Assembly: GCF_003987215.1 (NCBI RefSeq)
Contig: NZ_PIPW01000001.1
Coordinates: 62,001-126,000 of the forward strand
DNA length: 64,000 nt
Direction of reading: 5' to 3'
Source of the DNA: Pseudidiomarina halophila
GTDB lineage: Bacteria; Pseudomonadota; Gammaproteobacteria; Enterobacterales; Alteromonadaceae
The notes under the pieces are model-generated. The model searched no databases. It was not told the DNA's origin and saw nothing but the letters and a program-made list of their open reading frames with translations. This document shows, piece after piece, positions 52,611 through 60,202 of the stretch. The translations under genes and the position numbers were made by a program. The number at the start of each line of letters is the position of its first letter. Position 1 is the stretch's first letter.

Positions 52611-54575
52611 ATGAAGTATTCAATATTCTTGGGGCTGGCGGCATTAGTCATCCCAGCATTGAGCTTCAGCTCTACAGTAGACACGGAGCTGTTGGAGAAG
52701 TATGCAAAACATGCGCAATATCTGGATGTCAAAATTTCGCCAGAAGGCGATTACCTGGCAGCAACCTCACGCATTACCGATGGGTCTGTCCAGCTGACAG
52801 TTATTGATATCGATGATAGCAAAATACTTTCTGTCACTCAGGGACAGGGAAATGAGTCAGTCGGCTCGTTTCAATGGGCGAACAATGAGCGTCTCGTCAT
52901 GACCATGGTGCGCGAAGTGGGTTCGTTAGATCAGCCGGTACCAACCGGTGAACTGTTTGCGATGGACGCTGATGGCTCCAAACAGGTGATTCTGACGGGA
53001 CCACGTTCGGAAAGTGGAGAATATGTCTTTGCGCAGGTGGTAGACTATTTACCGGAACAACCTGACGCTATCATGATTTATCAGCGTTCATTCACCTCCG
53101 CTGAGCCTTACCTTGACCTCTACACCATGAAGATTACTTCGGGGCGCAAACGTTCAGAAGGACGGATCCCGTTGAAAGCCTATCGCAGCACCAATGTGCA
53201 GGTGATTCTTGATGATAAGGGCGTATCGCGTATGGTCGTCGGGGTCGATCCTGAGGAAGGAAATAAGACCCTTATTCTCGGCCGTGATGGCGCGAACCAG
53301 GATTGGTATGAAGTAACGAGCTACTACGAGGCCGACGGGGGTTTTGTACCTTTGTTAATGTTGCCAGGAACTGATCAGGTCGTTGGTTTAAGCGATAGTA
53401 TGTCGGACACTCGTGCGTTAAGTGTGTTGGATCTCAGTACGAAAAAAGAAACGGTTCTGGCAGAACATCCGGACACCGATTTAATGCCAATTATGAGTGT
53501 TAAAAATGGTCGTGCGAATGAAGTCATAGGTGCGGCTTTTGAGCATCAGGGTATTGATACCTTCTTCTTTAGCGATGTGGAAGATAAGGATTATTCGAAC
53601 CTGGTGCAGAGCTTAACCGCCACTTTCCCTGGCAAGTCGGTGTCGATTAATTCGTCGACTCGCGATAATCGTATTCTTACTGTGCGCGTGGCATCGGTGA
53701 ATGCACCGACCAAGTTTTATATGTTTAATCGTGACAAAGGAAATTTAACGCCTATTGCGGCGGCGAAACCCTGGTTGGAAGATCTCGAAATTCCGGAAAC
53801 CAAGACCATTGTTTATAAAAGCCGCGACGGTCTGGATATATACGCCTTACTGACCTTGCCAAAAGGTGGTGACATTTCTGAGCTGCCGTTGATTCTGTTA
53901 CCTCACGGCGGGCCGCATGGTATTCGTGACACGATGACACGGATGGACACAGACGCCAAAGTTTTTGCGGAACACGGTTATGCAGTATTGCAGCCAAACT
54001 TCCGTGGGTCTGGTGGTTATGGTCGGGAGTTCTTAGAGCTTGGTCATAAAAACTGGGGCACTACCATGATTAACGACATGACCGATGGCGTGCAGCACCT
54101 TATTAAAGAAGGCATTGCTGACGAGGAACGTGTCTGCGTGTATGGCGCATCTTACGGTGGTTATGCTGCAGTACAGAGCGGTATACGTGAGCCTGATCTT
54201 TATCAATGCATTGTCGGTTTCGTCGGCGTTTACGACTTGAACCTGATGTACGAACAGGGCGATATTCAGGAAGCGCGTGCTGGTCGCAACTACCTTGACC
54301 AGGTCCTGCCTTCTGTCGAAGAAGAGCGTGAAGCGCAGTCTCCTGTATATAACGTTGATAAACTTAAAGCGCCTGTATTTATCATTCAGGGTGGTGCGGA
54401 TGTCCGTGTTCCCGAAGCACATGCCTTTGCGTTACGTGATGCTCTGAAAGAACGCAATCATCCATACGAGTGGATGTACAAAGAAGCGGAAGGGCATGGT
54501 TTTTACAAGCCGGAAAATAACGTGGAGCGGTGGCAAAAAATGCTCGCGTTCTTCAATAAGTATATCGGCGAGTAA
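52611..54575 (+). CDS. S9-family (prolyl oligopeptidase-like) serine peptidase, exported
   Basis: 654 residues. Signal peptide YSIFLGLAALVIPALSFSS. The N-terminal 380 residues are a beta-propeller (YLDVKISPEGDYLAATSRI), and the C-terminal alpha/beta hydrolase has Ser in VYGASYGGYAAVQSGI, Asp in IQGGADVRVPEAHA and His in EAEGHGFYKPEN. Such enzymes cleave short peptides, often after proline or in dipeptidyl fashion. GAGG precedes the start. The gene lies between the TonB receptor and the symporter pair, each with its own terminator, consistent with peptide processing in the periplasm. Confidence 0.92.
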   Translation: MKYSIFLGLAALVIPALSFSSTVDTELLEKYAKHAQYLDVKISPEGDYLAATSRITDGSVQLTVIDIDDSKILSVTQGQGNESVGSFQWANNERLVMTMVREVGSLDQPVPTGELFAMDADGSKQVILTGPRSESGEYVFAQVVDYLPEQPDAIMIYQRSFTSAEPYLDLYTMKITSGRKRSEGRIPLKAYRSTNVQVILDDKGVSRMVVGVDPEEGNKTLILGRDGANQDWYEVTSYYEADGGFVPLLMLPGTDQVVGLSDSMSDTRALSVLDLSTKKETVLAEHPDTDLMPIMSVKNGRANEVIGAAFEHQGIDTFFFSDVEDKDYSNLVQSLTATFPGKSVSINSSTRDNRILTVRVASVNAPTKFYMFNRDKGNLTPIAAAKPWLEDLEIPETKTIVYKSRDGLDIYALLTLPKGGDISELPLILLPHGGPHGIRDTMTRMDTDAKVFAEHGYAVLQPNFRGSGGYGREFLELGHKNWGTTMINDMTDGVQHLIKEGIADEERVCVYGASYGGYAAVQSGIREPDLYQCIVGFVGVYDLNLMYEQGDIQEARAGRNYLDQVLPSVEEEREAQSPVYNVDKLKAPVFIIQGGADVRVPEAHAFALRDALKERNHPYEWMYKEAEGHGFYKPENNVERWQKMLAFFNKYIGE

Positions 54576-54594
54576 GTGTTGCTTTATCTCGTAG

Positions 54595-54621
54595 AAAACA
54601 CCGCTTCGGCGGTGTTTTTTT
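54595..54621 (+). terminator. Rho-independent terminator after the S9 peptidase
   Basis: ACACCGC, TTCG tetraloop, GCGGTGT, with flanking A and T runs that extend the stem. Confidence 0.9.
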
Positions 54622-54629
54622 ATGTCATT

Positions 54630-54641
54630 CGACCAATGTCG
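54630..54641. promoter_or_regulatory. Candidate regulator site upstream of the symporter genes
   Basis: CGAC-CAAT-GTCG inverted repeat, similar in layout to the sites upstream of acs (37834-37847) and crbS (49065-49076). It lies 79 bases before the small-subunit start. Confidence 0.35.
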
Positions 54642-54719
54642 TATTTCTCCTTTGGCGCAGGCCGACTAGATTGCTAGGTGAACTAAGTAAAATAACAACA
54701 GAACAACCTGGAGGGCGTT

Positions 54720-54986
54720 ATGGCTTTTAAAAGCGAAGAACTCGCTAAAGCCTACTGGCGTGAGAATATTGGACTGGTACTTAAGCTGTTAGCGGTCTGG
54801 TTTATCGTGTCGTTTGGTTTTGGAATTATTCTGGTGGACTGGCTGAACCAGATCACCTTTTTTGGCTTTAAGCTGGGCTTCTGGTTCGCTCAGCAGGGGT
54901 CAATTATCACTTTCGTCATTTTGATTTTTATTTATATCAAACGAATGGCGGCGCTCGATAACAAATACGAAGTTCACGAAGACTAA
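54720..54986 (+). CDS. DUF4212 small subunit of a sodium:solute symporter
   Basis: 88 residues. Two helices (LVLKLLAVWFIVSFGFGIIL and TFFGFKLGFWFAQQGSIITF) with the conserved AKAYWRENIGLVLKLLAVWF start typical of the VC_2705-type small subunit. It needs the large subunit encoded 12 bases downstream; together they import small organic acids with sodium. GGAGG precedes the start. Confidence 0.9.
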   Translation: MAFKSEELAKAYWRENIGLVLKLLAVWFIVSFGFGIILVDWLNQITFFGFKLGFWFAQQGSIITFVILIFIYIKRMAALDNKYEVHED

Positions 54987-54998
54987 AGGGGCCGGAAC

Positions 54999-56714
54999 AT
55001 GGATATTCAAACGCTTACGTTTATTATCGTCGGCCTCACCTTCGCACTTTATATCGCAATTGCGATTTGGTCGCGGGCCGGCTCGACGAACGATTTTTAT
55101 GTTGCCAGTGGTGGCGTCCACCCAGTAATGAACGGGATGGCCACTGCGGCAGACTGGATGTCAGCAGCATCCTTTATCTCAATGGCCGGTATTATCGCTT
55201 TCGCGGGTTACGACGGAAGTGTGTACCTGATGGGGTGGACCGGCGGTTACGTGTTGCTGGCACTTTGTCTGGCACCTTACCTGCGTAAGTTCGGCAAGTT
55301 TACTGTGCCGGATTTCATTGGTGATCGTTACTACTCGCAAACCGCGCGTACTATTGCTGTGATTTGCGCAATTTTGATCAGCTTTACCTACATTGCTGGT
55401 CAGATGCGCGGTGTCGGCGTGGTGTTTTCGCGCTTCTTAGAGGTGGAAATTGCAACGGGTGTCTTCATCGGTGCCGTAATTGTATTTTTCTACACTGTGC
55501 TCGGTGGCATGAAAGGCATCACCTACACTCAGGTCGCGCAATATTGTGTACTGGCCTTTGCTTACCTGGTACCGGCAATTTTTATTTCGATTTACATGAC
55601 CGGTCATGTGCTGCCACAAACCGGCTTCGGTGCGACTATTGCTGAAGGCGTTGCTGGTGAGGGCAAATACTTGTTGGAACGTCTCGATGGCTTATCTCAG
55701 GAGTTAGGCCTTGCCGCTTATACCTCCGGGGTAAAATCGAAGATTGACGTATTTGCAATTACCGCAGCATTAATGGTGGGTACCGCAGGCTTACCGCACG
55801 TTATTGTGCGCTTCTTTACCGTACCAAAAGTCCGCGATGCGCGCCGTTCAGCAGGTTGGGCGCTGGTCTTTATTTCAGTTGTTTACCTGACTGCGCCATC
55901 CATTGCTGCGTTCTCGAAAGTGAACCTGATCAATACCGTCAACGGGCCTGATTTAACAGGTGTTGAGTATGAGCAAGCGCCTTCCTGGATCAAGAACTGG
56001 GAACAAACCGGTTTGATCTCGTGGGAAGACAAGAACGACGACGGTAAGATGTTCTACTCAGGTGATGAGCGCAACGAAATGACCGTTGACCGCGACATTA
56101 TGGTATTGGCTAACCCTGAAATCGCTGATTTGCCGGCATGGGTCGTCGCCCTGGTTGCGGCTGGTGGTGTAGCTGCTGCGTTATCAACCTCAGCAGGTCT
56201 GCTGCTGGTCATTTCAACCTCGGTGTCGCATGACTTGTTGAAACGTACTCTGGCACCGAACATCACTGACCGGCAAGAGCTGATGTGGGCGCGTATTGCG
56301 GCTGCTCTGGCGATTGCCTTGTCGACCTGGTTCGGTATTAATCCGCCCGGCTTCGTGGCGCAGGTGGTGGCCTTTGCCTTCGGCTTAGCCGCGGCAAGCT
56401 TCTTCCCTGCAATTATTCTGGGTATCTTCTACAAGCGTATGAATAGCACGGGTGCTATTGCTGGTATGGTGGTTGGTGTTCTCTTTACCTTGGCGTATAT
56501 CATTTACTTCAAGTTCGTGAACCCGGCAGCAAATAATGCAGATAACTGGTTATTTGGTATTTCACCGGAAGGTATAGGTACTTTGGGTATGCTGATTAAC
56601 TTTGTTGTATCTTATGTGGTACATAAGTTCACCGGCGATGCGCCGCAAGCGACGCAAGACCTGGTTGAGTCCATCCGGTATCCGAAAGGGGCCGGTCACG
56701 CGACCAGTCATTAA
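54999..56714 (+). CDS. Sodium:solute symporter large subunit (VC_2705/ActP-like)
   Basis: 571 residues with about 13 helices. FYVASGGVHPVMNGMATAAD, WMSAASFISMAGIIAFAGYD and VGTAGLPHVIVRFFTVPKVR are SSS-family signatures shared with the acetate permease ActP. Residues 320-370 (WIKNWEQTGLISWEDKNDDG) form a soluble loop typical of the VC_2705 subfamily. Substrate is probably acetate or another short monocarboxylate, consistent with acs, CrbS and CrbR nearby. AAGGGG precedes the start; a strong terminator follows. Confidence 0.9.
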   Translation: MDIQTLTFIIVGLTFALYIAIAIWSRAGSTNDFYVASGGVHPVMNGMATAADWMSAASFISMAGIIAFAGYDGSVYLMGWTGGYVLLALCLAPYLRKFGKFTVPDFIGDRYYSQTARTIAVICAILISFTYIAGQMRGVGVVFSRFLEVEIATGVFIGAVIVFFYTVLGGMKGITYTQVAQYCVLAFAYLVPAIFISIYMTGHVLPQTGFGATIAEGVAGEGKYLLERLDGLSQELGLAAYTSGVKSKIDVFAITAALMVGTAGLPHVIVRFFTVPKVRDARRSAGWALVFISVVYLTAPSIAAFSKVNLINTVNGPDLTGVEYEQAPSWIKNWEQTGLISWEDKNDDGKMFYSGDERNEMTVDRDIMVLANPEIADLPAWVVALVAAGGVAAALSTSAGLLLVISTSVSHDLLKRTLAPNITDRQELMWARIAAALAIALSTWFGINPPGFVAQVVAFAFGLAAASFFPAIILGIFYKRMNSTGAIAGMVVGVLFTLAYIIYFKFVNPAANNADNWLFGISPEGIGTLGMLINFVVSYVVHKFTGDAPQATQDLVESIRYPKGAGHATSH

Positions 56715-56720
56715 GCTTAC

Positions 56721-56745
56721 AGCCCGGCTCCGGCCGGGCTTTTTC
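56721..56745 (+). terminator. Rho-independent terminator after the symporter
   Basis: AGCCCGGC / GCCGGGCT over a TCCG loop, followed by five T. Confidence 0.9.
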
Positions 56746-56794
56746 GTTTAACTTCAAAAACGTTATTGGAAAATTAACTTCAAAACCGTTATTG

Positions 56795-56851
56795 GTTATT
56801 AGATATTAGTCAGTGAGTGGCGCCAATAACTAATAACTAATATCTAATAAC
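56795..56851. repeat. Intergenic 16-bp palindrome element
   Basis: GTTATTAGATATTAGT (56795-56810) pairs perfectly with ACTAATATCTAATAAC (56836-56851); the loop contains further AATAACTA units. Just upstream, TTAACTTCAAAA-CGTTATTGG is directly repeated. Related to the element at 36526-36578. Confidence 0.7.
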
Positions 56852-56868
56852 GCCGTGGGGTTTTAATC

Positions 56869-58782
56869 ATGCAGCCGGATTTTGCTGAATTGAATCGTTT
56901 TTTACTCGACTGCCCGCCATTTGATCAGCTTGCGGCTGAACAAAGGCAGTGGATAGCCGGGCAAATAAAAGCCGCTTACGTCAACGAGCACAATGTGGAA
57001 GAGTTTTTTCGGAGCTATAGCCCGGCATTGTACATTGTGCGTTCAGGCGGTTTTGATTTGCTTGCGCCGGATGGTCATCTGATTGAACGCCTTGAGTCGC
57101 ATGATCTGTTTGGCTTCCCCTCATTACTCAGTGGGCGCGAAGTAGTGAACCAGCTTGAAGTGGTTGAAGACGGCATTATCTTCATTGTCTCTGCCGCCGA
57201 CTTTGACCGGCTGCGGCAGAACTCACGCGCCTTCGAACTTTACTTTATTCGCGCACACGAACGACGTCTATTAACCGAAACCAGTTTCAGTCAGCCCCCG
57301 CGCACCTCCGCAACTTATCCAGAAGGGGCAGCCCCTGCTTATCCACAGGGGGCTGCCCCTGCTGGATATGTGGATGCGTTGCAGCGGCCGGTGGGTGAGG
57401 TGGTGCAGCGCGAAGCGGTGTGTCTGACCAGTACGGCGACGATTCAGGAGGCGGCGCAGGCGATGCGCAAGGAGAAAGTTTCCTCGATTATGGTGGTTGA
57501 TGACGGCCGGCTGGTTGGCATTCTGACCGACCGCGATTTACGCAATCGTGTGGTGGCACAGGGGTTGAGTTATGACATTCATATCAATGCGGTGATGACG
57601 CAGGCGCCCGCAACCATCGGAATGACGCAGACGCTACTCGACGCGCTGGCGTTAATGACGCAGGAAAACATTCACCACATTCCGGTGGTCGACGAAGATG
57701 GCAAGCCCATAGGTATGTTGACCAATACGGATTTAATGCGGCAGCAGAAAAGTGAACCGGTGATGCTGATCAGCGCACTGAATAAAGTGCAGGACCGCGA
57801 CGCCTTAATCGCAGAGGCGGCCCATATTCCGGACTACATGCACAGCTTTGCTGCGCGGGTGAATGATGCGGCGGCCGTGGGACGTTTGTTGGCGAGTCTT
57901 ACCGACACCATGACGCGTAAGCTTATTGATTTTTATGAGCAGGAGCACGGTGTTGCGCCCGCTGCATACGTGTGGCTGGCGTTTGGTTCGCAAGGACGAG
58001 AGGACCAGACGCTCAGTTCTGATCAGGATAATGGTCTGCTGTTAGCCAATGACCTCAACGAAAAGCAGTTAGACTGGTTCGCCGGGCTCGGTGAATTTGT
58101 CTGTCAGGGCCTGGCCGATTGTGGTGTGCCTAAGTGTCCGGGCGATATTATGGCTTCTAATCCGGACTGCCGCCGCACCCGCGCTGGCTGGCTGGAGCGT
58201 TTTGAAAGCTGGACCCGAAGTCCGACACCAAAAGCGCTGATGTATTGCCAGATCTTTTTCGACAGCCGCAATGTGCGCGGCAATAAGCGCCTTTATCAAG
58301 CTTATCGGGAAGATGTCGCGAAGTTGGGCCGCTCAGAGTTTTTCCTCGGCAATCTGGCGCGATTGCAGAGCAGGGTGCAGGTGCCCTTAGGTTTGTTTAA
58401 CCGGTTTCGCGGTACCGAGTCAGGCAAGGACAGTGACTGGGTCGATATTAAGCGTTTTGGCATTGCGCTTATCAACGACATTGTGCGCCTGTACAGTTTA
58501 CATGAAGGTCTAACCGAGCCGCGTACGCTTATCCGGCTGCAATTGCTTGAGTCGTCAAAACTGTTAAATCGCAAAGACAATCAGGCACTCGCGGAAGCCT
58601 GGCAGTTTATGACGCAACTGCGTTTACAACACCAGCTGGCGGTATGGGGCACCGACCAACCAAAAAATGCGCTCGACCCCGATGAGTTGAGCACCCTGAC
58701 GCGGCGTCAGCTTAAGTCCGCGTTCCGAATTGTGAAAGAGAGCCAGCAAGGGGTCGGCCTCAAGTTTGGCCGGATTGGTTAA
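56869..58782 (+). CDS. Cyclic-nucleotide-binding/CBS/DUF294 nucleotidyltransferase-like protein
   Basis: 637 residues. A CNMP-binding-like domain (about 10-140) is followed by a CBS pair (LTSTATIQEAAQAMRKEKVS, VDDGRLVGILTDRDLRNRV; MTQENIHHIPVVDEDGKPIG), then DUF294 with the nucleotidyltransferase motif FGSQGREDQTLSSDQDNGLL (G-S, D-x-D) and a helical C-terminal domain. The family resembles GlnE/GlnD-type nucleotidyltransferases, and CBS domains would sense adenine nucleotides; targets are unknown. Residues 149-164 contain two tandem 8-codon units rich in Ala-Pro-Gly in the linker. In many Alteromonadales this gene sits beside a DnaQ-like exonuclease gene and ActP/acs genes, as here. Confidence 0.9.
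   Translation: MQPDFAELNRFLLDCPPFDQLAAEQRQWIAGQIKAAYVNEHNVEEFFRSYSPALYIVRSGGFDLLAPDGHLIERLESHDLFGFPSLLSGREVVNQLEVVEDGIIFIVSAADFDRLRQNSRAFELYFIRAHERRLLTETSFSQPPRTSATYPEGAAPAYPQGAAPAGYVDALQRPVGEVVQREAVCLTSTATIQEAAQAMRKEKVSSIMVVDDGRLVGILTDRDLRNRVVAQGLSYDIHINAVMTQAPATIGMTQTLLDALALMTQENIHHIPVVDEDGKPIGMLTNTDLMRQQKSEPVMLISALNKVQDRDALIAEAAHIPDYMHSFAARVNDAAAVGRLLASLTDTMTRKLIDFYEQEHGVAPAAYVWLAFGSQGREDQTLSSDQDNGLLLANDLNEKQLDWFAGLGEFVCQGLADCGVPKCPGDIMASNPDCRRTRAGWLERFESWTRSPTPKALMYCQIFFDSRNVRGNKRLYQAYREDVAKLGRSEFFLGNLARLQSRVQVPLGLFNRFRGTESGKDSDWVDIKRFGIALINDIVRLYSLHEGLTEPRTLIRLQLLESSKLLNRKDNQALAEAWQFMTQLRLQHQLAVWGTDQPKNALDPDELSTLTRRQLKSAFRIVKESQQGVGLKFGRIG
57314..57361 (+). repeat. In-frame tandem 24-bp repeat in the DUF294 gene
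   Basis: Two units beginning CTTATCCA and ending GCCCCTG (57314-57337 and 57338-57361, three mismatches). Each contains a GGGGC-N-GCCCC-type palindrome and encodes eight residues of the linker between the CNMP and CBS domains. Confidence 0.8.
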
Positions 58783-58787
58783 GCCAA

Positions 58788-59441
58788 ATGAGCGCCTTTA
58801 TCGACCGCTGGAAAACAGCATTGCAGCATTACTGGCAGCGCCGTCGCAGTTTACAAAAGGCCTGGCGGCAGCACCGCTATATTGCGCTTGATCTGGAGAC
58901 CAGTGGACTTGACCCTAGATCAGATCAAATCCTCGCCATGGGCTGGGTGGTCATTGAACCGCCGATTATCGATTATCAGCAGGCGCATTACTTTGTCACT
59001 CAGGCGCAGCCTGATTTAAAGCAGTCGCCTGTGGTTCATGGTTTGGTGCAACGTGATTTCGTTGATGCCACGCCACCGGAACAGGCATTAGAACGGCTGG
59101 CAACAATGTTAGAGGGCGCTGTACTGGTATGTCATCATGTGCAGTTTGACTGGAAGTTTTTGCAGCAGCTGGCGAAGCAGCATCAGATCAAACTCCAGCC
59201 GCTGGCGAAATTCGATACGCTAACGTATGAAGCAGCGCGCTTGCGTCAGCAGCAGCATCATATTGCCCGTGGCAGTTTAACTCTGGCGGCCTGTCGCGAG
59301 CGCTTCGGCTTGCCGAACTATGAGGCCCATCACGCCTACAGTGATGCAGTGGCATGTGGCGAGTTATTTCTGGCGCAGGCGTATCAGTACGCAGGCAGCA
59401 GCTCGGCGTCGTTACAGGAATTATTGGCGAAGGCAAAATAA
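58788..59441 (+). CDS. DnaQ-like 3'-5' exonuclease (DEDDh family)
   Basis: 217 residues. Exo motif I is YIALDLETSGLDPRSDQIL (Asp-x-Glu), motif II is VLVCHHVQFDWKFL, and motif III is NYEAHHAYSDAVACGELFL with the His and Asp of the DEDDh type. It is a stand-alone exonuclease related to PolIII epsilon and ExoX, using two metal ions to remove 3' nucleotides. It starts five bases after the DUF294 stop, so the two are co-transcribed. Its target and link to the DUF294 signalling protein are unknown. Confidence 0.88.
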   Translation: MSAFIDRWKTALQHYWQRRRSLQKAWRQHRYIALDLETSGLDPRSDQILAMGWVVIEPPIIDYQQAHYFVTQAQPDLKQSPVVHGLVQRDFVDATPPEQALERLATMLEGAVLVCHHVQFDWKFLQQLAKQHQIKLQPLAKFDTLTYEAARLRQQQHHIARGSLTLAACRERFGLPNYEAHHAYSDAVACGELFLAQAYQYAGSSSASLQELLAKAK

Positions 59442-59627
59442 AAAAACTGCTCCCCGCGGAGTCCATAAGATCCCCAACAGAGAGCAGTCAAAACGGAAGG
59501 CAGGCTAACTTACAAAGTTATCGTGATCCAGGGAGAAACGAGATAACCAATCTTATAGCCTGTGATAATCCTACTGCTTTTATGCGCTGTGTGACTTCAT
59601 TTGTGACCAATGGAGCAATGCCAGGCA

Positions 59628-59978
59628 TTAACTTGCCTGCTCTAACCCCAAACTCTGGAACAAGTCGCGCCGATAAGCATTACCGATGCGAATTTCTTGC
59701 CCGTTCTTCAATTCGACCAGCGAGTAGCGTCCAAGTTCACTGGAAATTTCATGTAAGTGATCAATATTTACGATGGCTGACCGATGGACCCTTACAAACT
59801 GCTCGTCACCGAGTTTTTCCGCGAGTGAAGTCAGGGTCTCGCGATGCAGCACCATGCTGTCTTGCAGATGAATTTCAACATAGTTCGCTGCGCCCTTTAT
59901 CCAGACGATTTCTTCAATCGCAATAAAACGAATTCGGCCAATAGATCTCACCGGAATGTAGTTGATTGTGCTCGCCAT
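59628..59978 (-). CDS. Stand-alone LytTR DNA-binding protein
   Basis: 116 residues: essentially one LytTR domain (RIRFIAIEEIVWIKGAANYV, EIHLQDSMVLHRETLTSLAE, EQFVRVHRSAIVNIDHL, then RRDLFQSLGL). No receiver or membrane part is encoded, unlike usual LytTR response regulators. GAGG precedes the start. It is divergent from the S9 peptidase gene, which it could regulate through the 224-base gap. Confidence 0.85.
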   Translation of the reverse strand: MASTINYIPVRSIGRIRFIAIEEIVWIKGAANYVEIHLQDSMVLHRETLTSLAEKLGDEQFVRVHRSAIVNIDHLHEISSELGRYSLVELKNGQEIRIGNAYRRDLFQSLGLEQAS

Positions 59979-60202
59979 ACATCACCTCGTTGTCGTTGTG
60001 TTATGTGAGTGGTTGAAACGAAAATGACTATGACAGGCCTAGGCAGAGAAGGGTATTTAAGCTTTCTGAAGACTTCTTAAATTCAGTTAAAAAGCTTTAA
60101 AAACAGCGGGATAAAGCTTTATTGACGGCTGAGATCTTTCCCTTTTTCAGAAATACGTTCTATGGTTAATCAACTTACGACCATTTAATTAGGAGATTAC
60201 TC

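Noticed and set aside
54999-56714. Naming this gene actP outright
   Set aside because: The adjacent DUF4212 small subunit and the long loop place it in the VC_2705 subfamily, for which acetate is likely but not certain.
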